DNA of 64,000 bases from positions 2,091,001 to 2,155,000 of the forward strand of contig NC_009719.1 of NCBI RefSeq assembly GCF_000017565.1, in the 5' to 3' direction. The notes beneath the pieces are model-generated. The model did no database searches, was not told where the DNA came from, and worked only from the letters and a program-made list of their open reading frames with translations. The DNA comes from Parvibaculum lavamentivorans DS-1 (lineage in GTDB: Bacteria > Pseudomonadota > Alphaproteobacteria > Parvibaculales > Parvibaculaceae). Made by a program: the position numbers and the translations under genes. Of this stretch, positions 42,853 through 56,590 are shown one piece after another (the first letter of the stretch is position 1; each line of letters begins with the position of its first letter).

Positions 42853-44298
42853 ATGAGCGAAGTCCTCGGCGATTTCATCAGGGCGCTTCGCGCGGCCGAT
42901 ATTCGTGTCTCGACCTCGGAGTCGATCGACGCCGGCAATGTCGTGGGGATCGTCGGCCTCGACGACAGGCAGACACTTCGCAATGCCTTGTCGCAGGTGC
43001 TCGCCAAAAGCGAGGATGAGAAGCAGGCTTTCGAGGAGACCTTCGATACCTTCTTCTCCTTCGAGCAGTTCAAGGACCGGCCCCCTGCCGCCAATGAAAA
43101 CAGCGAAGAGGCGGAGCCGCAGGAGAGTGACGGCGGCGAGGGCGACAGCGAGGATGGCGAAGAGGGTTCGCAGTCGGGCGGTATGCCAGCGCCGGGCGGC
43201 GGCGGCACGAGCGGCGAGCGGCAAGGCGATGCCGATGCGCCGCCCTCGCCCGATCTCGTGGCAATGCTTGAGCGTGGCGACCAGGCCGAATTGCAGATGG
43301 CGCTTGCCGAGGGTGCGCGCCGCGCGCAACTGAACCGCATAAGGCTTTTCACGCAGCGCGGCATGTATACGCGCCGCATCATGGAAATCATGGGGCTCGA
43401 CGGTCTCAATGACGAGATCGACAATCGCGAGCGGCGCGGCAACGAAGCAGGCGCCGGACGCTTGCGCGAGGCGCGCGACGAGTTGCGCGGGCAGGTTCGC
43501 GACTATGTCGAGAAGCAGCTCGAAATCTTCACCGCCAATGCCGGACGGCAGTTGCGTGAGGAGGTTCTCTCGCAAGTGCGCCTCTCCAACATCGACCGTT
43601 CCGATATGCGGATCATGCGTGAGCTGGTTCGCAAGATGGCGAAGCGGCTGATCGCGCTCCACTCACGGCGCAAGAAGGTGGCGCGGCGGGGAACGCTCGA
43701 TGTCCGGCGCACGATCCGCGCCAATATCGAGTTCGACGGGCTCTTGTTCCACACGATCTGGAAGAAGACGAAGATCGACCGTCCGAAGGTCATGGCGGTT
43801 TGCGATGTGTCCGGGTCGGTCGCGCAGGTGGCGCGCTTCCTGCTCATGTTCCTTTATTCGCTGCAGGAGGTTCTGCCGGGCGTCCGCAGTTTCGCTTTTT
43901 CCGGCCAGCTTGGCGAGACCACGGAATTGTTCGAGCGCGAGACGCTGGAAAATGCGCTGGTCGAGGTATTGCGGGACTTCGGCAGCGGCTCCACGGATTA
44001 CGGTCAGGCGCTGATGGATTTCGAAAACATCGCACTCGATGATGTCGACCATCGCACCACGGTCATCATCCTCGGCGATGCCCGCTCCAACTATGGCGAC
44101 CCGCGCGGCGATATCCTGAAAAAGATTCACGCCCGCGCCCGCCGCGTCATCTGGCTCAACCCGGAGCCGCGCACGATGTGGAATTCCGGGGACAGCGAAA
44201 TGCGCAAGCTCCAGCCCTATTGCGACAAGGCGGTCACCTGCGCCTCGCTCAAGGACCTTGAGCGCGTCGTCTCGGAACTTCTCCGCACCGCGACCTAG
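42853..44298 (+). CDS. VWA-domain protein, CoxE-like partner of MoxR
   Basis: A 481-residue cytoplasmic protein with a helical N-terminal part, a very acidic, low-complexity linker (residues 82-130) and a C-terminal von Willebrand A domain whose metal site begins DVSGS (D318, S320, S322). It has further conserved parts DFGSGSTDYGQAL and IILGDARSNYGDPRG. It is the usual partner of MoxR and probably tethers the ATPase to its client. It forms a two-gene operon with the preceding gene. Confidence 0.9.
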   Translation: MSEVLGDFIRALRAADIRVSTSESIDAGNVVGIVGLDDRQTLRNALSQVLAKSEDEKQAFEETFDTFFSFEQFKDRPPAANENSEEAEPQESDGGEGDSEDGEEGSQSGGMPAPGGGGTSGERQGDADAPPSPDLVAMLERGDQAELQMALAEGARRAQLNRIRLFTQRGMYTRRIMEIMGLDGLNDEIDNRERRGNEAGAGRLREARDELRGQVRDYVEKQLEIFTANAGRQLREEVLSQVRLSNIDRSDMRIMRELVRKMAKRLIALHSRRKKVARRGTLDVRRTIRANIEFDGLLFHTIWKKTKIDRPKVMAVCDVSGSVAQVARFLLMFLYSLQEVLPGVRSFAFSGQLGETTELFERETLENALVEVLRDFGSGSTDYGQALMDFENIALDDVDHRTTVIILGDARSNYGDPRGDILKKIHARARRVIWLNPEPRTMWNSGDSEMRKLQPYCDKAVTCASLKDLERVVSELLRTAT

Positions 44299-44327
44299 GC
44301 CAAAACCGGGGATTAAATATTTTCCGG

Positions 44328-44353
44328 AACCGCGATGGCGCCGCCCGGTTTTT
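44328..44353 (+). terminator. possible intrinsic terminator after the MoxR/VWA pair
   Basis: AACCG and CGGTT pair around a GC-rich loop that contains GGCGCC, and the right arm runs into TTTTTC. The closing stem is short, so this is a weak call. The Pho-box-like repeats begin five bases later. Confidence 0.3.
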
Positions 44354-44357
44354 CTTC

Positions 44358-44386
44358 ATGACAGTCCGGTGACAGTTTGATGACGG
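44358..44386 (-). promoter_or_regulatory. triple Pho-box-like direct repeat
   Basis: On the minus strand three 7-base units CCGTCAT, CTGTCAC and CTGTCAT follow each other with exact 4-base spacers (44380-44386, 44369-44375, 44358-44364). The unit, the spacer and the 11-base period match the PhoB-binding Pho box. It lies 177 bases before the SGNH/MBOAT module and reads opposite to it; the upstream gene ends before it, so the downstream module is the likely target. Confidence 0.55.
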
Positions 44387-44562
44387 TCTAGGCAAATGGA
44401 CCGCCACAGGTTTAAGATTTGTCCCATTCCGGGCCATCAGGGGTGGCTTCCGGCGGGCATGATGTCTGCACAGCAGGGCCATGCGGCGGAAAAAGTTGCG
44501 GCGGCGGATATGCGTCACAACTGCCTGGAATCGTTGAGTATTTTGAGTGTCTTGGGGGCGAA

Positions 44563-45558
44563 ATGGCGGGGCGGGCCATCGTGAAATCCGAATCGGGAAG
44601 CCGGCTGCGTCTCGCGCTGGCACTCGCTTTCGTGCTGCCGCTCGCCGCCTTCTGGTGGGCAAGCGCGCAAGCGGAGCCGCTGCGTCTCGCGCCTCCCTCT
44701 GTCGAGAGCGCGGCGCTGATCACGCCTCCGGTCGATATTCCTGAACAAAAACAAGAGCTTGCGGTTTCCGCTCCGGCGGCGAAGACGGATCGTTACAACG
44801 TCGTCGTGCTGGGAGACTCGCTCGGCGACGGTATGTGGGCGGGCCTCTATCACGTGCTGCGGCAGGACAAACGGTTCAACGTCATCAAGAAATCCCGCGT
44901 CGCCACAGGCTTTTCACGTCAGGATTATTACGACTGGAACGAGGCCGTCCGCGAGATCGCGGCGGAGACGAAAATCGACATCGCCGTCGTCGTCATGGGC
45001 ACCAACGACCGTCAGCCGATCGTCGAAAACGGCGTGCGCTATGCGCTTTTCGACGATAACTGGCGCGAGGTCTACAAGCGTCGCGTCGATGACTTCACAG
45101 CGACGCTGCAGGCAACGGGTGCCCGTATTTACTGGCTCCAATTGCCGGTGATGCGCAGCCCGCGCTTCGGTGCCGATATGGCGAGCTTCAACGAAATATT
45201 CGAGGAGCGGGCGCTCGCCAATGGTGTGGACTTCGTGCGAACCGAGGGCCTCGCATCGGGCGCCGACGGAAGCTACACCGCCTATGGCGAGGACCGTTTC
45301 GGCCGCACGCGTCTCCTCCGCGCGGAAGACGGCATCCATTTCACGATGGCGGGCTATGAACTTCTGAGCGGAAAGGTTGCGGATGCGATCCTGGCCGACA
45401 TCACGGAGGCTACGGCTCCGCGCATCGCTACCACCGCGCCAGTGATGCTGCGCGCCGTGGAAGAAACAACGGCAACGCCCGGCGAGGCGAAGTATGACAT
45501 GGCGGACAGGCGGCCCGGCCGATCCGACGATTGGCTCTGGCTTGGCGCGACAAACTAG
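44563..45558 (+). CDS. periplasmic SGNH-family hydrolase (DUF459-like)
   Basis: A 331-residue protein with an N-terminal signal peptide or anchor (LALALAFVLPLAAFWW then ASAQAEP) and an SGNH esterase/acetyltransferase fold: block I VVLGDSLGDGMW, block III VVMGTNDRQP, and the catalytic DGIHFTMAGYE. In polysaccharide systems such proteins move or remove acetyl groups. GGGGGCG precedes ATG 44563. The next SGNH gene overlaps its 3' end, and an MBOAT acyltransferase follows, so it is probably part of an O-acetylation machine. Confidence 0.85.
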   Translation: MAGRAIVKSESGSRLRLALALAFVLPLAAFWWASAQAEPLRLAPPSVESAALITPPVDIPEQKQELAVSAPAAKTDRYNVVVLGDSLGDGMWAGLYHVLRQDKRFNVIKKSRVATGFSRQDYYDWNEAVREIAAETKIDIAVVVMGTNDRQPIVENGVRYALFDDNWREVYKRRVDDFTATLQATGARIYWLQLPVMRSPRFGADMASFNEIFEERALANGVDFVRTEGLASGADGSYTAYGEDRFGRTRLLRAEDGIHFTMAGYELLSGKVADAILADITEATAPRIATTAPVMLRAVEETTATPGEAKYDMADRRPGRSDDWLWLGATN

Positions 45559-46780
45559 TCGAAAGCGCGCGGCGCGTTGCGTCCCACGCTTCGCATTAGC
45601 GGTGTTCGCGGCTTTCGTTACGCCATTGCAAGCGGCCGAATGTGAAAATTCTCCACGCGGCCTTGAACAATTTCATTCGGCGATAAGAGATATAGAGGCG
45701 GGGGAACGCTCGCGCCCCCTCACCATTCTTCATCTCGGCGACAGCCACATCTCTCTCGACACGTTCACGCGCGGCTTGCGCACCCGCTGGGAGGAACGGT
45801 TCGGCAGTGCAGGCCGCGGGCTGATGCCGGGCGTGCCGTTCCAATACTACGCGCCCGACGGCTTCAACCTCGCGATGACGGGCCCATGGAGTATCGCCTC
45901 AAGCTTGCCCGCCGATGCCTCCGGGCCGTTTGGCTTGCAAGGATTTCGCGCAAGCGCCGAAACATCCGATGCAGTGATGACTCTCGAAGCGGCCGAGCCG
46001 TTCTCGCGGATCGAACTCGAGCTCTATGGCGGGCCGGATACGGGCGCCGTGCTGCTGAAGCTCGACAATGCCGCTGCCTTGAAGCTTGCGACGCGCATGG
46101 CAAAGCCCGGCCTGTTGCGGATTACCGTGCCGGCGGCGGATGCGCGCCGCGCTACGTTGCGGCCGTCGGGTTCCGGCCCTGTGCATCTTCTCGGTTGGGC
46201 GGTGGCGCGCAAAGGGGCCGGCGTTCGCTATGATAGCTACGGCATCGTTGCCGCGACGGCAGCGATCACCAACCGGTGGGACAAGGATATTGTCGGCGCG
46301 CAGGTGGCGGCGCTGAAGCCGGACCTTGTCATTTTCGGCTACGGCACCAATGAGGGATACAATAACGGCCTCGACGTTGAAGCCTACAGCGCCCTGCTCG
46401 GCGGCTTCATCAGTCTTATGGCGTCGGCGGCGCCTGAAGCGTCCATCGCCCTGCTGGGACCGTTCGATGGCGCGCGACGCGGGTCAGGCGAAGCCTGCAG
46501 CGGCGGCTGGGCCACGCCGCCGAAACTCGCCCTCTTGCGCGATGCACAGCGTGCCCTGGCTGAGGGGCGTGGCGGCTTTTTCTGGGATGGTGCGGCGGCG
46601 ATGGGCGGGCGGTGCAGCGCCGATGATTGGGCGCGTGCTTCTCCGCCTTTGATGTATGCCGACCGGGTTCATCTGCGGCGGAAAGGGGCAGAGCGGCTAT
46701 CGGCGCGTCTATGGGAGGCTTTGATGACCGGCTTGCATGGCGAGGGTGTTTGTGCGCCCACGAAACCATCGCCGGATTAA
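45494..46780 (+). CDS. periplasmic SGNH-family protein, second of the module
   Basis: A 428-residue secreted SGNH protein. The signal peptide (RFALAVFAAFVTPLQAAE) follows a long basic N-terminus. The fold motifs are ILHLGDSHISLDT, FGYGTNEGYNNG and the catalytic YADRVHLRRKGAE, with an inserted beta-rich section in the middle. Starting at ATG 45494 gives a 65-base overlap with the preceding gene; an in-frame TTG at 45542 would reduce it to 17. This layout is like the acetyl-handling partner of MBOAT proteins (AlgX or DltD role), but direct homology is not claimed. Confidence 0.8.
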   Translation: MTWRTGGPADPTIGSGLARQTSRKRAARCVPRFALAVFAAFVTPLQAAECENSPRGLEQFHSAIRDIEAGERSRPLTILHLGDSHISLDTFTRGLRTRWEERFGSAGRGLMPGVPFQYYAPDGFNLAMTGPWSIASSLPADASGPFGLQGFRASAETSDAVMTLEAAEPFSRIELELYGGPDTGAVLLKLDNAAALKLATRMAKPGLLRITVPAADARRATLRPSGSGPVHLLGWAVARKGAGVRYDSYGIVAATAAITNRWDKDIVGAQVAALKPDLVIFGYGTNEGYNNGLDVEAYSALLGGFISLMASAAPEASIALLGPFDGARRGSGEACSGGWATPPKLALLRDAQRALAEGRGGFFWDGAAAMGGRCSADDWARASPPLMYADRVHLRRKGAERLSARLWEALMTGLHGEGVCAPTKPSPD

Positions 46781-46894
46781 CTATAAATGCATTGAGTTAT
46801 TGAGCTTTTCGGTCTGTCCGGGGAATATGCAGTTAATGCCGTCATGCCCCCCTGATGGTTAGTTTGGGCGACATGTGCGTGAGTGGCGGACGGC

Positions 46895-48346
46895 ATGCTT
46901 TTTCCGACCATCGAGTTCGGCATATTTTTTCTGATCGTGTTCACGGTCAGCTGGGCCGTGCGCTGGAAGCCGGAAATCCGAAAGCTTGTGCTGCTCGCCG
47001 CCAGCTATTTCTTTTATGGCTGGTGGGACTGGCGTTTTCTCGGCCTGCTGTTTCTTTCGACGCTCATCAATCATCTGGCCGGTCTCGCCCTGGCGCGGAC
47101 AGAAGGGGTGGCGCTTCGAAAACTGATCGTCGGCGTCGCCGTTGCGGCAGGCCTCTCGATCCTCGGTTTCTTCAAATATTACGGATTCTTCCTGACATCG
47201 TTTGCCGCCGTTCTTGAAACGGCAGGGCTCGAGAGGGATCTACCGTTCATGCAGGTGATCCTGCCTGTCGGCATTTCCTTCTTCACCTTTCAGGGCATCT
47301 CTTACGTCGTCGATGTCTATCGAGGGCATGTGAAGGCTGAGCAGTCGCTCGTCAACGTCATGCTTTACATCTCCTTCTTCCCGCAGCTCGTCGCGGGACC
47401 GATTGTGCGCGCGGCGGATTTTCTGCCGCAGCTGCACCGGCCGGTGGCGCTCACCCGGGCGCATATCGATGTCGGCGTGGTGCTGATCCTGTCGGGACTG
47501 GCAAAGAAGATGGTGATCGCGAATTATCTGGCGACCGAGCTGGTCGACCCGGTTTTTTTCGATCCCTCTGCCGTCGGTGCGCTCGATCTTCTCGTCGGCA
47601 TCTATGGCTATGCAATCCAGATCTATTGTGATTTTTCGGGCTACAGCGATATCGCGATTGGTGTGGCGGCGCTTCTCGGCTATCGCTTCCTTGAAAACTT
47701 CGACCAGCCCTATCGTGCATCGAGCCTTCAGGATTTCTGGCGGCGCTGGCACATTTCCCTTTCCACATGGCTTCGCGACTATCTCTATGTGCCGCTTGGC
47801 GGCAACCGTCACGGGGAAGCCAGAACCTACCGCAATCTTTTCCTGACGATGTTTCTCGGTGGCATCTGGCATGGTGCAGCATGGACGTTCGTATTCTGGG
47901 GTGCGTTTCACGGCAGCATGCTTGCGCTGGAACGCTTCGCGCGAAGGAAGCTGGATGAATTCGCGCCCGCGCATCCCGTTCATGCCGGGATACTGGCGTC
48001 CATCGGCAATGGTGCGCAGCATCTTGTCGGCATTGTCTGGACTTTCCATCTCGTCTGCTTCGCCTGGATATTCTTTCGGGCCGACAGCTTCTCGACCGCG
48101 GGCAGTTATCTCGCCGGTTTCTTCCGCTGGTCGGAGACGAGCCAGTATGCAACGCCCTTCGTCGTTGGATTGATTTTGCTCGCGATGTTCTTCCAGTTCA
48201 CGCCGCGCCATCTCGGCCGTTGGCTCGCGCGCGGCATCCAGTGGTTACCGTCACCCGTGCTCGGAATGCTGCTTGGCGGCGGTATCTGGCTCATCTGGGC
48301 GCTCGCGCCGGAGGGCGTCGCACCTTTCATCTATTTCCAGTTCTGA
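46895..48346 (+). CDS. MBOAT-family O-acyltransferase, AlgI-like
   Basis: A 483-residue polytopic membrane protein of the AlgI/DltB group that passes acyl groups, usually acetyl, from the cytoplasm to an exported polymer. It shows ILPVGISFFTFQGISYVVDVYRG-type family features (ends about residue 144), YCDFSGYSDIAIG, FWRRWHISLSTWLRDYLYV with H286, and the catalytic H326 in GGIWHGAAW. ATG 46895 is preferred over GTG 46883. It follows the two SGNH genes after a 114-base AT-richer gap and precedes a small membrane protein by seven bases. Confidence 0.92.
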   Translation: MLFPTIEFGIFFLIVFTVSWAVRWKPEIRKLVLLAASYFFYGWWDWRFLGLLFLSTLINHLAGLALARTEGVALRKLIVGVAVAAGLSILGFFKYYGFFLTSFAAVLETAGLERDLPFMQVILPVGISFFTFQGISYVVDVYRGHVKAEQSLVNVMLYISFFPQLVAGPIVRAADFLPQLHRPVALTRAHIDVGVVLILSGLAKKMVIANYLATELVDPVFFDPSAVGALDLLVGIYGYAIQIYCDFSGYSDIAIGVAALLGYRFLENFDQPYRASSLQDFWRRWHISLSTWLRDYLYVPLGGNRHGEARTYRNLFLTMFLGGIWHGAAWTFVFWGAFHGSMLALERFARRKLDEFAPAHPVHAGILASIGNGAQHLVGIVWTFHLVCFAWIFFRADSFSTAGSYLAGFFRWSETSQYATPFVVGLILLAMFFQFTPRHLGRWLARGIQWLPSPVLGMLLGGGIWLIWALAPEGVAPFIYFQF

Positions 48347-48353
48347 GGCCGCC

Positions 48354-48767
48354 ATGCTCGATTTGCTTCGCGACATAGAAAACGAACTGGATGACGGATG
48401 GGAAGCCGCATCTCGCGCGGAACTCAAGGATGCGGAGGAAACGCGGCGGGCAGTCGCGCGTGTAGCGCGCGCCTTCGCGATTGTCGTCGTTCTTCTACTC
48501 GTGTTCAGCAGCGAGAGGCTCGTGACCTGGGTAAACGGCTTTGAGGTCGGGCCTTTGCAGAATGCGGTGGTGGCGCTCTCCAGCACATGGCACGAACAGA
48601 TGTCGAAGAACGGCTTCGATGCGCCTGCCCATTACATGGACGAAGGCATAGCCGAACTGCGCCGTACGGAATGGTCGGAGGTCAGGTCCCGTCTCGACGG
48701 TGAGCGGGCGAGAACCAGAAATGGTGTGGGGCTTCTGCGCGGTATGTTGAATGACCGGCAGGGCTGA
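48354..48767 (+). CDS. small single-span membrane protein of the MBOAT module
   Basis: A 137-residue protein I do not recognise. Its N-terminus is acidic and helical (LLRDIENELDDGW), followed by one membrane helix (AFAIVVVLLLVFSS) and a charged C-terminal part that is probably periplasmic. It starts seven bases after the MBOAT stop, so it is likely made with it. It may be an accessory or linker subunit that brings the SGNH proteins to the MBOAT channel; this is inference from position only. Confidence 0.65.
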   Translation: MLDLLRDIENELDDGWEAASRAELKDAEETRRAVARVARAFAIVVVLLLVFSSERLVTWVNGFEVGPLQNAVVALSSTWHEQMSKNGFDAPAHYMDEGIAELRRTEWSEVRSRLDGERARTRNGVGLLRGMLNDRQG

Positions 48768-48772
48768 AGCTC

Positions 48773-49102
48773 CTAGAAAATAGCCTGAAGAATCCAGAGA
48801 GCGCACATGCCGGCCGCGAGCGTTGCAAGCACGCTCTTCGTCCACCATGCGATCAGGGTGGCGAACGCGCCGGCGATGAGGCGAGGATTATCGATCGCTA
48901 TGTCGAGGGAGCCATCGGCGCCGCGCAAGACGGCCGGCAGGATGATGGCGCTCAATACTGCGGCCGGTATGAAACGCAACGCCCGCGCTGCCCACGCGGG
49001 AAGAGCAACGCGGCCTGCGAGCTGGATGAACGACAATCTCAGCGCGAAAGTGCCGATGCCAACAGCAATGATGATGAGCCAGACGGTATTGCTGTCCATC
49101 AT
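48773..49102 (-). CDS. azlD: AzlD-family branched-chain amino acid exporter, small subunit
   Basis: A 109-residue protein with three to four membrane helices (VWLIIIAVGIGTFALRLSF, LRFIPAAVLSAIILPAVL) and the AzlD signature. With AzlC it exports branched-chain amino acids or azaleucine. Its start overlaps the azlC stop by four bases. It ends five bases from the convergent small membrane-protein gene. Confidence 0.88.
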   Translation of the reverse strand: MMDSNTVWLIIIAVGIGTFALRLSFIQLAGRVALPAWAARALRFIPAAVLSAIILPAVLRGADGSLDIAIDNPRLIAGAFATLIAWWTKSVLATLAAGMCALWILQAIF

Positions 49103-49821
49103 AAATCCTTCCCGGCGTCCAGGTCCTTGCGGCTAGACCTGTTTTCCACGATATAGCCTGCCGCGATCCCGCACATGGCTGCGAGGAAGAGTCCGAGGTT
49201 GAACGGCAGGGTCCAGGCAGCGACCGCGATGCCAGCACCGACAGCGGCGGCCGTTGCCGTCGAGCTATCTCGAATGCCGGGAACGAGAAGCGCGAGGAAG
49301 CTCAGCGGTACGACGAAATCCAGCGACCAGCTGGGCGGCACCTTGTTGCCGAGAAAATAGCCCGCGGCGGTGGCGGCGATCCAGAAAACCCACATGAGGA
49401 GCGCACCGCCGATATAGAAGCGGAATTTCGCCGCGCCGCTCATTTCGTTGTCACGTGCAAAGCGCGTGATGCTGAGAGCGTAGGACTGGTCCGTCATCAC
49501 ATAGGCGAGCAGGTTGCGCTTCGCACTGGAGAGTCCGGCGAAGTGAGGCGCCAGCGATGCGCTGTACATGGCAAACCGTAAATTGATGACGAGCCCGGTC
49601 AGGACGACGACCAGGGCGGGCGCGTTTTCTGCAATGAGCTGCATGGTGGCGAGTTGTGCCGTGCCCGCAAACATGATGATGGATGCGCCTATGCCTTGCG
49701 CGGCAGAAAGTTTCACCTCCGCCGCCACCGCGCCCGCGATCATGCCGAAGGGTATGGAACCCGGGATGAGGGGCAGCATCACGCGAATGCCGTCGGCATA
49801 GTCTTGCAGGGCAGGGCGCAT
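49099..49821 (-). CDS. azlC: AzlC-family branched-chain amino acid exporter, large subunit
   Basis: A 240-residue polytopic membrane protein with the AzlC start (LPLIPGSIPFGMIAGAVA), the motif MFAGTAQLATMQL and the DQSYALS element. It pairs with AzlD, to which it is coupled by a four-base overlap. ACGGAG lies before ATG 49821. The gltD terminator lies directly upstream. Confidence 0.9.
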   Translation of the reverse strand: MRPALQDYADGIRVMLPLIPGSIPFGMIAGAVAAEVKLSAAQGIGASIIMFAGTAQLATMQLIAENAPALVVVLTGLVINLRFAMYSASLAPHFAGLSSAKRNLLAYVMTDQSYALSITRFARDNEMSGAAKFRFYIGGALLMWVFWIAATAAGYFLGNKVPPSWSLDFVVPLSFLALLVPGIRDSSTATAAAVGAGIAVAAWTLPFNLGLFLAAMCGIAAGYIVENRSSRKDLDAGKDL

Positions 49822-49842
49822 CGAGCTTCGCTCCGTTCATGT

Positions 49843-49875
49843 AAAAAGCCCCCGCGAGTTTTTCACGAGGGCTTT
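49843..49875 (-). terminator. intrinsic terminator of gltBD
   Basis: Read on the minus strand, AAAGCCCTCGTG pairs with CGCGGGGGCTTT over twelve base pairs (two are G-U), around a seven-base loop, and the right arm runs into a run of T. It lies 22 bases after the gltD stop. Confidence 0.8.
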
Positions 49876-49897
49876 GACGTGTCGCGTTGTCATTCTG

Positions 49898-51319
49898 TCA
49901 GCGCGGAAGTGTCGTTTCCCCCATGAGGAACAGGTCTACCTCGCGGGCAGCCTGGCGGCCTTCGCGGATGGCCCATACGACGAGCGACTGGCCTCGGCGC
50001 ATGTCTCCGGCCGCAAACACCTTGCCGAGGTTCGACTTGTAGGTTGCGGTGTCGGCAGCCACGTTGCCGCGCTGATCGAGCTGGATGTCCAGTTCCTTCA
50101 ACATGCCTTCGTGAACGGGGTGCACGAAGCCCATGGCGAGCAGCACGAGGTCGGCCTTGATCTCGAATTCGCTGCCGGCCACCGGCTGCATCTTCTCGTC
50201 CACACGCACGCATTCGATTGCGGTGACGTGACCGTTCTTGCCGATGATGCGACGGGTCATCACCGCGAAATCGCGCGTGGCGCCTTCCGCCTGGCTCGAC
50301 GATGTCCGCATCTTGAGTGGCCAGTCGGGCCAGGTGAGCAGCTTGTTCTCTCTCTCCGGCGGCGCGGGCATGATCTCGAGCTGCGTCACGGACACCGCGC
50401 CCTGACGAAACGAGGTCCCGATACAGTCGGAGCCGGTGTCGCCGCCGCCGATCACCACGACATGTTTGCCGCCGGCGAGGATCGGTTCGACCTGGCCGAT
50501 CGATTCCTCGGACACACGGCGGTTCTGCTGCGGCAGGAATTCCATGGCGAAGTGGATGCCGGAAAGCTCGCGGCCTTCCACCGGCAGATCGCGCGGCTTC
50601 TCGGAGCCACCTGTCAAGATAACGGCGTCGAACTCGGCGAGCAGCGCTTTCGCATCCTTGTTGACGCCGATATGGACGCCATACTGGAAGACCACGCCCT
50701 CGGCTTCCATCTGCGCGACACGCCGGTCGATGTGGAGCTTCTCCATCTTGAAGTCCGGAATGCCATAGCGAAGCAGGCCGCCGGCCTTCTGATGCTTTTC
50801 AAAAAGGTGAACTTCGTGGCCGCGCCGCGCAAGCTGCTGGGCAGCGGCCATGCCTGCGGGGCCCGCCCCGACGATGGCAACACGCTTTCCCGTCTTCGCG
50901 GCCGGAACCTGCGGCGCTATCCAGCCTTCCTTCCAGCCCCGGTCGACGATCGCGCATTCGATCGTCTTGATCGTTACGGGCGCGTCCGTGAGGTTCAGCG
51001 TGCAGCTCGCCTCGCATGGGGCGGGGCAGATGCGGCCGGTGAACTCGGGAAAATTGTTCGTCGAGTGAAGGTTGCGGCACGCTTCCGCCCAATCCGAATG
51101 ATAGACGAGGTCGTTCCAGTCCGGGATCTGGTTGTTCACCGGGCAACCGTTGTGACAATAGGGAATGCCGCAATCCATGCAGCGCGCCGCCTGGTCCTTT
51201 ATCGCCTCCTCGGCGAGCGGAATGACGAACTCGTTGTAATTGCGAATGCGGTCCGCGGCCGGCAGATACTTGCGGTCCTGCCGGTCGATTTCCAGAAAGC
51301 CTGTGATCTTTCCCAACAC
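49898..51319 (-). CDS. gltD: glutamate synthase, small (beta) subunit
   Basis: It feeds NADPH electrons through FAD and 4Fe-4S clusters to the large subunit. The 473-residue protein has the N-terminal cluster-binding region [18 protein letters not shown], a second cysteine group CPAPCEASC, the FAD motif [15 protein letters not shown] and the NADPH motif [15 protein letters not shown]. The GTG start at 51319 abuts the gltB stop with no gap and GGGAGAG before it lies in gltB, so the pair is coupled. Confidence 0.96.
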   Translation of the reverse strand: MLGKITGFLEIDRQDRKYLPAADRIRNYNEFVIPLAEEAIKDQAARCMDCGIPYCHNGCPVNNQIPDWNDLVYHSDWAEACRNLHSTNNFPEFTGRICPAPCEASCTLNLTDAPVTIKTIECAIVDRGWKEGWIAPQVPAAKTGKRVAIVGAGPAGMAAAQQLARRGHEVHLFEKHQKAGGLLRYGIPDFKMEKLHIDRRVAQMEAEGVVFQYGVHIGVNKDAKALLAEFDAVILTGGSEKPRDLPVEGRELSGIHFAMEFLPQQNRRVSEESIGQVEPILAGGKHVVVIGGGDTGSDCIGTSFRQGAVSVTQLEIMPAPPERENKLLTWPDWPLKMRTSSSQAEGATRDFAVMTRRIIGKNGHVTAIECVRVDEKMQPVAGSEFEIKADLVLLAMGFVHPVHEGMLKELDIQLDQRGNVAADTATYKSNLGKVFAAGDMRRGQSLVVWAIREGRQAAREVDLFLMGETTLPR

Positions 51320-56014
<4,695 letters not shown>

Positions 56015-56590
56015 ACCCATCAATCCTTCCACCCAGACCTGCTCCTGGGACTTCAGGCCCATTCGCGAGGCAGGTCGCCTCTCATTTCTCTATCCGCACG
56101 CCGCCTCCTCCCCGAACCTTCCGGCCGGAGCCCCGATTCCTCGGGGCCGGGGACGCTAGCGGATCGCGCGTTATCGCAAAAGTCCCGGCCCGAAATTCCG
56201 GCGAGACAAGTCACCGCCGGACCGCTTTCGCGGTCCACCTTCCGGTATGCCCGGGACGCCTCCCATCAATCGGACGAGCGGCGCTCTTCGCATACCCTTG
56301 CAGTGCCGCCATCTCCGACGGAGCTTTCTGCTTGGTGCTCCTATTGCCCGGAGCCGAGGCTTACTGGGTCGGCCGTGCCCTTTTCGGGTCGGCCGTTCGC
56401 ACCGGAAAAGCCAAGCTTTGCCAGTGGCCGGATCATGCCAAACCCGCCGGTTTGAATCAAGCAAATAAGACAGGAATGCTGACCTATAGCGGAGCGGGCT
56501 AAACGACAGATATTATGGGGAAAAATCCACAGTTTCGCCTCGCAACTGTCTCTGACATGCTTTCGGGGCAAGAACAAGCGGGAGAGGCGA
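56015..56590. other. long intergenic region with strong hairpins upstream of gltB
   Basis: This region of nearly 580 bases between divergent gltB and the VOC gene holds no convincing gene. It contains perfect hairpins GGACCGC/GCGGTCC with a TTTC loop (56219-56236) and CCCCGA/TCGGGG with a four-base loop (56131-56146), and a near-repeat of GGGTCGGCCGT around 56368 and 56390. It may encode a structured gltB leader or a small RNA on the minus strand. I recognise no known riboswitch class. Confidence 0.5.
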
